From NCBI GenBank assembly GCA_017504325.1, contig JAFVRL010000116.1, positions 1 to 5,842 on the forward strand: a stretch of 5,842 bases of DNA, given 5' to 3'. The notes beneath the pieces were generated by a model. It worked only from the letters and a program-made list of their open reading frames with translations, was not told where the DNA came from and made no database searches. Below, piece after piece: positions 1-5,734 of the stretch. Numbering within the stretch: the stretch's first letter is position 1; each line of letters opens with the position of its first letter. The DNA comes from Lentisphaeria bacterium. Lineage in GTDB: Bacteria > Verrucomicrobiota > Lentisphaeria > Victivallales > UBA1829. Position numbers and translations under genes: made by a program.

Positions 1-658
1 AATGCAAATACAGGAAAAGAATGCCGAAGCAAAATCGACTGTTTCTTCTCACACAGGGCAGGGAAAGGAGTATCCTTAAAGAATTGTCATTGGTTACGGA
101 TATTTCTATTCCGTTATTGCCCAGAACGGTTCCCTGTTCCAATGTAAGGAAGAATGCCTGTTTCCTTTCCGGCATGAAGATCCCCGCAAGCGGGGCTGAT
201 CCGTCGGTTACAGAACGGTTGAAAAGTTTTCCTCTGCCTGCCGACGGGATCTCCCACATGGCGATTTCCGGATGCATGGGATCTTCCGGAGTGTAATGAA
301 CAAAATATTTCGGAGGATAACAATGCTCCTTTACCATGACAAAATCGTTGCCGGCATAACAGGAAGAGGGGATAAAGATAAACCATTTTTCATCATAAAA
401 AGGGAGAAGAGCATCAAAGAAAAAGCGTCCCTCTTTTACAGCGGATTCCTGTACGGAGAAGGTGATATGATGTTCTTTTTTTCCACCTTCTTCCACACAT
501 ATATCCTTTGCAGAAAGTCTGATGACCGTTTTTCCGTCATGCAGGATATTTTCCCCTGTTTGCAAAAAGTACTCTTCCTGTATTTCTCTTCCTGAAAATG
601 TGGTAAGTCCCGTTGAAAAAGAAATATTTTCCTTCTGCAAAGATTTTTCATTTGCCAT
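1..658 (-). CDS. Protein of unknown function, N-terminal part (runs off left edge)
   Basis: The frame is open from an ATG at 658 down to base 1, giving 219 residues with no stop; the C-terminus lies outside the window. I do not recognise a named family. The N-terminus (MANEKSLQKE) has no signal peptide or membrane segment, so the protein is probably cytoplasmic. Residues about 40-125 alternate charged and hydrophobic residues as in a beta-sandwich (KTVIRLSA, HHITFSVQE, KWFIFIPSSCYAGNDF). A more motif-like stretch follows: MWEIPSAGRGKLF (134-146), TDGSAPLAGIF (151-161), AFFLTLEQGT (168-177), GNNGIEISV (180-188) and SLPCVR (199-204). This resembles, from memory only, uncharacterised proteins next to sugar-degradation genes. 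A GGGAG ribosome binding site lies 10 bases before the ATG. The gene follows the secreted hydrolase on the same strand after 110 bases, so it is probably the third gene of that operon. Residues after about 204 look less regular; a frameshift near the edge cannot be excluded. The frame is solid; the function is unknown. Confidence 0.8.
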   Translation of the reverse strand, partial: MANEKSLQKENISFSTGLTTFSGREIQEEYFLQTGENILHDGKTVIRLSAKDICVEEGGKKEHHITFSVQESAVKEGRFFFDALLPFYDEKWFIFIPSSCYAGNDFVMVKEHCYPPKYFVHYTPEDPMHPEIAMWEIPSAGRGKLFNRSVTDGSAPLAGIFMPERKQAFFLTLEQGTVLGNNGIEISVTNDNSLRILLSLPCVRRNSRFCFGILFLYLH

Positions 659-667
659 TTATTCAGT

Positions 668-722
668 TCTCCCGGATTTTATGTAATTGCTTCAACATAT
701 CATTACATTAGCACACGGGAGA
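668..722 (-). promoter_or_regulatory. Nested inverted repeats enclosing the ribosome binding site of the downstream gene
   Basis: Two perfect 7-bp inverted repeats are nested: TCTCCCG (668-674) with CGGGAGA (716-722), and ATGTAAT (681-687) with ATTACAT (702-708). They are separated by unpaired segments of 6 and 7 bases and enclose a 14-base loop. Read as minus-strand RNA, the 3' outer arm CGGGAGA contains the GGGAG ribosome binding site of the gene starting at 658. Folding would therefore hide the site. It could be a translational control hairpin or a palindromic operator. The T7 run at 723-729 lies on the plus-strand side, so it does not make a normal terminator for the minus-strand genes. 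The base pairing is seen directly; the role is inferred. Confidence 0.4.
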
Positions 723-768
723 TTTTTTTCAATGGATGAATCCTGTAAAATACTTTTTTTATGAAAAC

Positions 769-2601
769 TTATTTTTCATTCTGACCGGAGAAAGAAACCT
801 CATCAACATAAACTTCCCTTATTTCAACCTCATCAAAATATACCGATTCCTCACTTCCGGAAGTTCCCACATTGAGCATTACATTCATGTAAGAAGTTTC
901 CGGCGGGATGTAATCAATTACAGCAACAGCTCTTTTCCAGCCGTTACCGGCATCTTCCAGAGGAACAAGGGCAAGATTCCGGAAATGGGCATGCCATTTG
1001 CCCTGGTGATTTCTCCACTGGATGCCCAATGAAGCATTGCTTTTGCCTTCATTTTTGATAAGGGCTGTAACATAGTAAACGGAGGAAGGTTTGATTTTTA
1101 TTCCCTGATGAGTACAGCCGCTTTTTACCCCGGTCATCTGCAGACATACCGAACCATTCCAGCCTTTGCCCTGTGCGGCGGAAAATTTCCCTTTGGATCT
1201 TTTCTGCTGCCAGCATTCCCAGTTGGTCAGGGAGGGCAGGATAACTGCATCCGGTGTTTGGATATTCTGTTTTCTGTTTACCTTTCCTTCATCAAAAGAA
1301 CCGTTTTTCAAAAGATTACCGCTTACTTTTCCTTCTTTGACTTTTTCTGTGATGAAGTTATACGGATTTTTCGCATAGAGCATGGCTTCTCTGATCCCCG
1401 GTAATCCATCCGTCCAGAGAGGACCCTTGACTCCGGAACGCATCATATTTTCTGCCGCTTTTCTCTTGTAGGGGGCATTATGTTTGCCGGGAAGCCAGCG
1501 CAAGGCTTCACTCCATGTCCAGACATATTCATGGGAGAATTTTGCTGTGTAGGTAAAATTCCTGCGGAAATAGGAAAGAAGGGAAAGATTTTCTTCTTTT
1601 GCCCGTTTTTCAGCATAAGTAACGCCCTTTTTATCTTTTTTAAGGTAACTGTCCAGATATAAACCGACAGCCAGAGAGGTCTGTTCTTTTAATTTCCGCT
1701 GATTTTCCGGTGCAATAAGCAATTTGAAATTACTTTCTCTTGTGGCAACAAGTCTGTAATAATCATCCAGTTTTCTTGCTGCATAACTGTCTGCCTCCAT
1801 ACCGTCAATGATTTTCGCTGTGGGGGGCAATGCGTCATAAATACCGTTGATGAATCCTACCAGCAGACCTGTGGAAGAGCCTTCCAGCCGTTCATAAAGC
1901 ATAGGCATACCGTTTGTAGCAGGTCCTGCGGCAAGATCCAGCCAGAAAAGACAGAATAGTTTGATTTGAGGATACTCTTCCGCCATAACTTTCATAAGAT
2001 CGCGTCCTCTTTTTCTTGCCATTAAATAGGCTTCATCAAAGGAGCGTCCGCAGGATCGTCTGTATGCCCAATGGTGGTAATTGCCGTAATCTTCCATATC
2101 AAGCCGGATCCCGGCAAGATTGCCTTCCTTTGCCATTTTTGCAAAAAAGGCAAACTTTTTATTGACCGCATTCCAGAAGGAGTCTGAAAAGAGATCAAAA
2201 TCCCCGTTGAAATTGCAGGTGTTTATATTGAAAAAGTTGTGTTTGAGTTTCTTTGCATTGCGTATCATTTTCAGATATTTTCTGTCGTTCTCAAACCATT
2301 TTTCTTCAAAAGGCAGAGCGGTGAAACTCTGATAGGATAGAGAGATCTTTTTCTTTGTTGCCGGATTTGTGACGATTTTGCCCAGAATATTGATCCCTGT
2401 ACCGTCATAGGGCAGAGTTTTTTCCAGTATTTCAAGATTTTTTGCAAGGTATTCCGGTGTGGGGTTATCCCAACCGAAGAAAATGAGTTTCTTTTCCGGG
2501 ACCTGATAGAGTTGAGGGGTGTCTGCTGCTGCAAGGGATAAAAATGTACCCGGAAGCAGGAGGATGGTAAGGAGGGGGAGGAGGAGAAGTTTTTTAAACA
2601 T
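769..2601 (-). CDS. Secreted putative glycoside hydrolase, TIM-barrel-like, with C-terminal carbohydrate-binding-like domain
   Basis: The 610-residue protein starts with a clear Sec signal peptide: MFKK, a leucine-rich core (5-24), then a likely cleavage near AAA-D (24-27). It should act outside the cytoplasm. The central region (about 36-415) reads like a (beta/alpha)8 barrel. Strand-like segments carry acidic residues: KLIFFGWDNP (38-47), LAGIRLDMEDYG (162-173), IKLFCLFWLDL (213-223), IIDGMEADSY (264-273) and EYVWTWSEALRW (358-369). Asp168, Glu170, Asp171, Glu358 and Glu365 are candidate catalytic residues by position only. From GNLLKNGSFDEG (428-439) to YFDEVEIREV (588-597) the pattern fits a CBM4/9-type jelly roll (NGSFD opening, GIKIKPSSVYYVTALIKNEG middle, FDEVE end). 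I cannot assign a numbered hydrolase family, so substrate and bond are unknown. The start is supported by AAAGGA seven bases upstream of the ATG. It sits 39 bases after the pseudopilin gene on the same strand, with no visible terminator between, so the two are probably co-transcribed. Confidence 0.8.
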   Translation of the reverse strand: MFKKLLLLPLLTILLLPGTFLSLAAADTPQLYQVPEKKLIFFGWDNPTPEYLAKNLEILEKTLPYDGTGINILGKIVTNPATKKKISLSYQSFTALPFEEKWFENDRKYLKMIRNAKKLKHNFFNINTCNFNGDFDLFSDSFWNAVNKKFAFFAKMAKEGNLAGIRLDMEDYGNYHHWAYRRSCGRSFDEAYLMARKRGRDLMKVMAEEYPQIKLFCLFWLDLAAGPATNGMPMLYERLEGSSTGLLVGFINGIYDALPPTAKIIDGMEADSYAARKLDDYYRLVATRESNFKLLIAPENQRKLKEQTSLAVGLYLDSYLKKDKKGVTYAEKRAKEENLSLLSYFRRNFTYTAKFSHEYVWTWSEALRWLPGKHNAPYKRKAAENMMRSGVKGPLWTDGLPGIREAMLYAKNPYNFITEKVKEGKVSGNLLKNGSFDEGKVNRKQNIQTPDAVILPSLTNWECWQQKRSKGKFSAAQGKGWNGSVCLQMTGVKSGCTHQGIKIKPSSVYYVTALIKNEGKSNASLGIQWRNHQGKWHAHFRNLALVPLEDAGNGWKRAVAVIDYIPPETSYMNVMLNVGTSGSEESVYFDEVEIREVYVDEVSFSGQNEK

Positions 2602-2640
2602 TTTTTTTCCTTTACTATTGCATATTGTTTTATTTTTTGA

Positions 2641-3669
2641 TCAGAATTGGACAAAGGGGGCATAAGTATAGTAGTAGAATTTATAGTATTTGGCGATCTC
2701 CATTCTGTTCCGGGAAAGTACACTTCCGTCCAGATGCTGGATATTGGCTCTTTTATTATGAACAAGATGGATACCGTTTGCAGTTCCGGGACTTGTGGTA
2801 CTTGCCCAGCTCCAGTTTGCGATCTGACGCTGTTTTGCCTGATTTCTGCCGATTCTGCTGTCAGCATAAAGGAGTGAGAGACTGGGGGAAATGGGGGGAT
2901 AATACTTTTTGCCGTTGATCGTCTGGTAATAACCATAAGAACGGTTGATTTCCCGCAAACGGAATCCGCCGCTTGTTGCAAATGTCCCGTAGGTGGAAGC
3001 GTACCGGTATTGGTCGGAGGGCAGGTATTTATTGGGCCAGAAAGAGGGGCAGACAAAAATATTTTTATTCTGAACAAAACCTGCATTTATGTAGGTTGCA
3101 AATGCGTAACTGGGAGGATTGATGATGTTGGCAGGAAAACGATCCTTGTAATCATCAGCATAGGACTGAACAACAAGGGCAACCTGCCGCAGATTATTGA
3201 CACATTTTATGCTCATTGCTGTAGCTCTTGCTTTACTCAATGCCGGAAGCAGCATACTTGCAAGAATGGCGATGATGGCTATAACTACCAAAAGTTCAAT
3301 CAGCGTAAACGCCGATTGAGTGAAGGTGTGAAGGTGTGAAGAGCTTTTTTTGCATTCGCAAAAAAAGCGTGAAGTGCGCCCTGTCGGGCGTAAGGATGTG
3401 TAGTTTTTATAATTTTTTTTGAGGCAATACAACGGTAAAACACCTATTTGACAAGTAACACTCACCAAAAGTTCAATCAGCGTAAACGCCGATTGAGTGA
3501 AGGTGTGAAGGTGTGAAGAGCTTTTTTTGCCTTCGCAAAAAAAGCGTGAAGTGCGCCCTGACGGGCGTAAGGATGTGCATTTTTTTATTTTTGAAAAACA
3601 ATTCTCTTGTGCAGCAGTAACAAGCGGTTTGATCAAAGTAAATTTTTTCTGTCTTTTAAAAGAGAACAT
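2641..3669 (-). CDS. Prepilin-type pseudopilin (DUF1559-like, H-X9-DG) with three stacked leader motifs
   Basis: The gene encodes 342 residues from the ATG at 3669, chosen because AAGGAGGAGGT directly precedes it; longer upstream in-frame starts lack such a site. A typical pseudopilin core begins at F121: FTLIELLVVIAIIAILA is the class III processing site with its hydrophobic helix (121-137), followed by SMLLPALSKAR (138-148) and CVNNLRQ (156-162). H304 and D314-G315 form the H-X9-DG motif near the C-terminus. The family is secreted through a type II secretion or type IV pilus-like assembly, with a prepilin peptidase cutting before the F. The oddity is the N-terminus. A degenerate motif FTLIKPLV lies at 10-17, and a full FTLIELLV at 62-69 without a hydrophobic helix. 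Residues 32-69 and 91-128 are a 38-residue repeat with 36 identities. If the third motif is used, the leader is 120 residues, far longer than the usual 5-25. The residue before each F is K, A and A instead of the usual G. It is the first gene of the putative sugar operon. The type is certain; whether it is functional is not. Confidence 0.85.
   Translation of the reverse strand: MFSFKRQKKFTLIKPLVTAAQENCFSKIKKCTSLRPSGRTSRFFCEGKKSSSHLHTFTQSAFTLIELLVSVTCQIGVLPLYCLKKNYKNYTSLRPTGRTSRFFCECKKSSSHLHTFTQSAFTLIELLVVIAIIAILASMLLPALSKARATAMSIKCVNNLRQVALVVQSYADDYKDRFPANIINPPSYAFATYINAGFVQNKNIFVCPSFWPNKYLPSDQYRYASTYGTFATSGGFRLREINRSYGYYQTINGKKYYPPISPSLSLLYADSRIGRNQAKQRQIANWSWASTTSPGTANGIHLVHNKRANIQHLDGSVLSRNRMEIAKYYKFYYYTYAPFVQF
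3287..3400 (-). repeat. 114-bp in-frame direct repeat, copy A (three tetraloop hairpins)
   Basis: This copy matches 3464-3577 at 112 of 114 bases, offset exactly 177 bp (59 codons). It encodes TSLRPTGRTSRFF through FTLIELLV (residues 91-128) of the pseudopilin. It contains three stems with 4-base loops. TCAATC-A-GCG (3296-3305) pairs with CGC-C-GATTGA (3310-3319), with one mismatch. GCTTTTTTTGC (3343-3353) pairs perfectly with GCAAAAAAAGC (3358-3368) around loop ATTC. CGCCC (3377-3381) pairs with GGGCG (3386-3390) around loop TGTC. Between the first two stems lies an 8-bp tandem repeat GTGAAGGT (3320-3327, 3328-3335, and a 7/8 match at 3336-3343). The repeat stops exactly at the end of the FTLIELLV codons, where the true hydrophobic helix follows. 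Confidence 0.9.
3464..3577 (-). repeat. 114-bp in-frame direct repeat, copy B (three tetraloop hairpins)
   Basis: This is the copy nearer the start codon, encoding residues 32-69 of the pseudopilin. It differs from copy A at two bases only. C3531 replaces A3354 in the loop of the 11-bp A/T-rich hairpin (arms 3520-3530 and 3535-3545), changing Cys106 to Gly47. A3561 replaces T3384 in the loop of the CGCCC/GGGCG hairpin (arms 3554-3558 and 3563-3567), changing Thr96 to Ser37. All stem bases are the same in the two copies. After its FTLIELLV codons the frame continues into SVTCQIGVLPLYCLKK and the second cassette, not into a hydrophobic helix. The 63 bp between the copies (3401-3463) are not duplicated inside the window. 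Confidence 0.9.
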
Positions 3670-3680
3670 ACCTCCTCCTT
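3670..3680 (-). promoter_or_regulatory. Ribosome binding site fixing the pseudopilin start
   Basis: On the minus strand AAGGAGGAGGT abuts the ATG at 3669. AAGGAGG stands four bases from the start codon, a near-ideal Shine-Dalgarno. It supports translation starting before all three FTLI-type motifs, so ribosomes should read through both repeat copies. No in-frame start with a comparable site was seen just before the third motif. Confidence 0.75.
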
Positions 3681-3745
3681 CATATTCGTTTTTTTTGTCC
3701 GGTGAAATTTCCTTCCGGGATAAATAAAGATTTCTTCCATACAAG

Positions 3746-3774
3746 ATTATACAACAGAAAAATAGAAAAAACAA
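3746..3774 (-). promoter_or_regulatory. Sigma70-type promoter of the pseudopilin-hydrolase operon
   Basis: On the minus strand a consensus TATAAT (3746-3751) is preceded, with a 17-bp spacer, by TTGTTT (3769-3774), which matches the -35 consensus at its three main bases. Transcription would start near 3739, leaving a leader of about 70 bases before the ATG at 3669. The A/T-rich upstream stretch and the position between two divergent genes fit a regulated promoter. Confidence 0.55.
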
Positions 3775-3782
3775 GAAAATAG
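3757..3782. promoter_or_regulatory. Possible AraC-type direct-repeat operator
   Basis: GAAAAATAG (3757-3765) and GAAAATAG (3775-3782) lie in direct orientation about 18 bp apart, across the -35 box of the minus-strand promoter. AraC-family proteins usually bind two direct half-sites, so this is a candidate site for the adjacent regulator. The sequence is very A-rich, and the repeat could be composition alone. Confidence 0.2.
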
Positions 3783-3784
3783 AT

Positions 3785-3814
3785 TTGTATTATTTACATA
3801 AATAATTATATTAT
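3785..3814 (+). promoter_or_regulatory. Possible promoter of the AraC-family gene
   Basis: TTGTAT (3785-3790) and TATTAT (3809-3814), spaced 18 bp, form a weak sigma70-like pair. The start would be near 3821, just before the GGGAGG ribosome binding site (3823-3828), giving a very short leader. The region is A/T-rich, so chance hexamers are common. Confidence 0.3.
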
Positions 3815-3832
3815 CTGCAACAGGGAGGAATA

Positions 3833-4741
3833 ATGAAAGGGACGGCTGTTTTTAAGAAACGCATCAAAGAATGTACTTCATGGCGGGAAGAAGTTTATTT
3901 CAATATGAGTTTTCAGAAAACATCTTTGAATTTGTTTCAGTTGTATCATATTGCCAGTATCCATTGCCGGAAAGGGAAAAAAATATCCTTTTCCCTTATG
4001 GGGGGCAGATACTGGAGTTTTTGTATCACAACTGCGGAAAAATCTTCCTTATCCATGAAAAACGGCAGAAAGGAAAGTTTGAGTTCCTGCGATCTTCTGA
4101 TACGTCCGCCAACGAGCCATCCGGAAAATAAAGTACGCATAATGGGACATCACATTCTGGAAAGTACGGAACAGAAGGAGTGTAAAAGATATTATTTGAG
4201 TATTGAAAGAAATATATATATGGAACAGATGTTTCAGCTGGGCGGAATGAAGATCGTTCATCTGAAAGACAGCAGCAAGGTTATAGAATGTATTGAAGAA
4301 CTTCTGGTTCTTGTACAGAATAAAGAAAGCAGCACACCGGAAGAGATCAGTTGTCTGCTCTACCGTCTGCTTACTTACATTACCTCAAAGGAAACAACAC
4401 AACCGGATTTTGCAAATCCTCCCTATTCCCATCTTATAGATATCGTCCGTCATAATCCGCAGGATTATCCCACATTGGAGAGTATGGAAAAAACTTTTCA
4501 GGTTTCCCGGGAGACTTTACGGAAGATTTTTCTGGAAAAAACCTCCATGAGCCCCATGGATTTTGTTATAGATGCCCGGTTGAACAACTCCTGCTGGATG
4601 CTGAAATATTCTGTTATGCCCATCCGGGAGATCGCTGAATTGAACGGCTATAAAGATGCCGCTTTTTACTCCCATGCTTTCAAAAAACATTACGGGATAA
4701 GTCCGAAACAATATAGAAATCAGCCGGAGGAAAAGAAGTAA
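3833..4741 (+). CDS. AraC-family transcriptional regulator
   Basis: The 302-residue protein has the standard AraC layout. The N-terminal part (about 35-125) resembles a cupin-like sensing domain: YHIASIHCRKGKK (38-50), GRYWSFCITTAE (58-69), then NGRKESLSSCDLLIRPPTSHPE (77-98), equivalent to the usual GDLLLIPP turn of sugar-sensing AraC proteins. A helical linker follows (150-185). The C-terminal DNA-binding domain (about 198-296) has a first helix-turn-helix (LESMEKTFQVSRETLRKIF, 215-233) and a second (IREIAELNGYKDAAFYSHAF, 264-283), ending in KKHYGISPKQYR (284-295), the family's signature. The start is supported by GGGAGG four bases before the ATG. It is divergent from the pseudopilin-hydrolase operon across 163 bp, so local control of that operon is likely; the ligand is unknown. 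Its stop is three bases from that of the convergent rarA, with no clear terminator between. The family call is firm; the sugar role is inferred. Confidence 0.92.
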   Translation: MKGTAVFKKRIKECTSWREEVYFNMSFQKTSLNLFQLYHIASIHCRKGKKISFSLMGGRYWSFCITTAEKSSLSMKNGRKESLSSCDLLIRPPTSHPENKVRIMGHHILESTEQKECKRYYLSIERNIYMEQMFQLGGMKIVHLKDSSKVIECIEELLVLVQNKESSTPEEISCLLYRLLTYITSKETTQPDFANPPYSHLIDIVRHNPQDYPTLESMEKTFQVSRETLRKIFLEKTSMSPMDFVIDARLNNSCWMLKYSVMPIREIAELNGYKDAAFYSHAFKKHYGISPKQYRNQPEEKK

Positions 4742-4744
4742 AGA

Positions 4745-5734
4745 TTACTCATCCTTTTTGTCAGGTATGGGATTCTTCTTCATATTCTTTTCCCGCCGCA
4801 GACGGTCAAAATAGGCAAGCCGTTTATTGATCTCCCGTTCAAATCCCCGTTCCGGAGGAATATAGAAACGCTGTCTTGCCATTTTTTCCGGGAAGTAATT
4901 CTGGCCGGAAAAAGCATCCGGCAGATCCTGATCGTATTGATACCCTTCCCCGTAACCAAGCTGTTTCATAAGTTTGGTAGGCGCATTGAGTATATGCATG
5001 GGGGGATTGAGTGTCCCGTATTCCCGGGCAGTTTTACAGGCATTGCCCCAGGCTTTATAGGCACTGTTGGATTTCGGCGCAGTTGCAAGGTAGATCACCA
5101 GCTGGGAAATGGCTATATCCCCTTCCGGAGAACCCAGTCTTTCATAGGCATCCCAGCAGGAGATGGCTATATTGACCGCATTGGGGTCGCACATGCCCAC
5201 ATCCTCCATGGCAAAACGGGTCAGCCGGCGCAAGATATAGAGAGGATCCTCCCCGCCTGTGACCATCCTTGCCGCCCAGTAAAGTGCTGCATCCACATCG
5301 GAACCCCGCAGAGATTTATGCAATGCACTGATAAGATTATAATGACCATCCCCGCTTTTATCATAACCGGGGGCGCGTTTCTGCATGATTTTTAAAAGAC
5401 CTTCTTTATTGAGAAGAGTCCCCTCTTTCACCAGATCAAAAAGTGTCTCCACAAGATTGATGGTATATCTGCCGTCGCCGTCGGCAAGGTCTTTCAAAGT
5501 CTGTCTTGCTTCATCATCCACAGGAAGAGAGCGTTCTTTCACCTTTTCCGCCCTCCGGATGATCTTTTCCAGTGCATCATCGTCAAGAGGCTTCATCACA
5601 AAAACCTTGCACCGGGAAAGCAAGGCACTGTTGAGTTCAAAAGAGGGATTTTCTGTCGTCGCTCCCACAAGGATGACCGTTCCGTTTTCCACATAAGGGA
5701 GAAAACCATCCTGCTGCGCCCGGTTGAAACGGTG
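4745..5734 (-). CDS. rarA: Replication-associated recombination protein A (AAA+ ATPase), N-terminus missing
   Basis: The frame gives 329 residues that match RarA/MgsA (YcaJ). It opens with HRFNRAQQDGFLPYVENGTV (5734-5675), then ILVGATTENPSFELNSALLSRC with sensor 1 and the arginine finger. Later landmarks are DLISALHKS-like NLISALHKSLRGSD, DAALYWAARMVTGGEDPLY, EDVGMCDPNA, YLATAPKSNSAY, NAPTKLMKQLGYGEGYQYD and YFPEKMARQRFY. The family acts at stalled replication forks in the cytoplasm as a clamp-loader-like ATPase. Full-length members have about 440 residues, so roughly the first 115 are absent. The Walker A loop and the acidic residues of Walker B are missing: the match ends at the His of the usual DE-[IV]-H-R-F. 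Two codons upstream of that His comes an in-frame TGA (5741-5743). A GTG at 5692 could serve as a start on paper but would be an internal Val of the family. The gene is either disrupted or misassembled here. Confidence 0.9.
   Translation of the reverse strand, partial: HRFNRAQQDGFLPYVENGTVILVGATTENPSFELNSALLSRCKVFVMKPLDDDALEKIIRRAEKVKERSLPVDDEARQTLKDLADGDGRYTINLVETLFDLVKEGTLLNKEGLLKIMQKRAPGYDKSGDGHYNLISALHKSLRGSDVDAALYWAARMVTGGEDPLYILRRLTRFAMEDVGMCDPNAVNIAISCWDAYERLGSPEGDIAISQLVIYLATAPKSNSAYKAWGNACKTAREYGTLNPPMHILNAPTKLMKQLGYGEGYQYDQDLPDAFSGQNYFPEKMARQRFYIPPERGFEREINKRLAYFDRLRREKNMKKNPIPDKKDE

Noticed and set aside
668..729. Plus-strand intrinsic terminator (inverted repeat followed by T7)
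   Set aside because: No plus-strand gene precedes it, and the outer stem encloses 41 bases, unlike a compact terminator.
2271..3086. A 271-residue open frame on the minus strand
   Set aside because: It spans the end of the pseudopilin and the start of the hydrolase in another frame and has no family motifs; both overlapped genes have strong, independent support.
3448..3453. Perfect TTGACA on the plus strand between the repeat copies
   Set aside because: There is no -10 box at a suitable distance and no plus-strand gene directly after it.
3287..3577. CRISPR array or insertion-sequence end repeats
   Set aside because: There are only two direct copies of 114 bp with one spacer, in frame within a gene, with no cas genes or transposase in the window.
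3871..4131. An 86-residue plus-strand frame inside the AraC gene, considered as evidence for a frameshift
   Set aside because: The main frame keeps the expected AraC pattern (GRYWSF, NGRKESL, DLLIRPP) through this stretch, so no frameshift is needed.
4735..4750. Shared bidirectional terminator between the AraC gene and rarA
   Set aside because: Only three bases separate the stops, and I see no stem with a T run on either side.
4937..5395. A 152-residue plus-strand frame antisense to rarA
   Set aside because: The opposite strand encodes conserved RarA residues throughout; this frame is a shadow.
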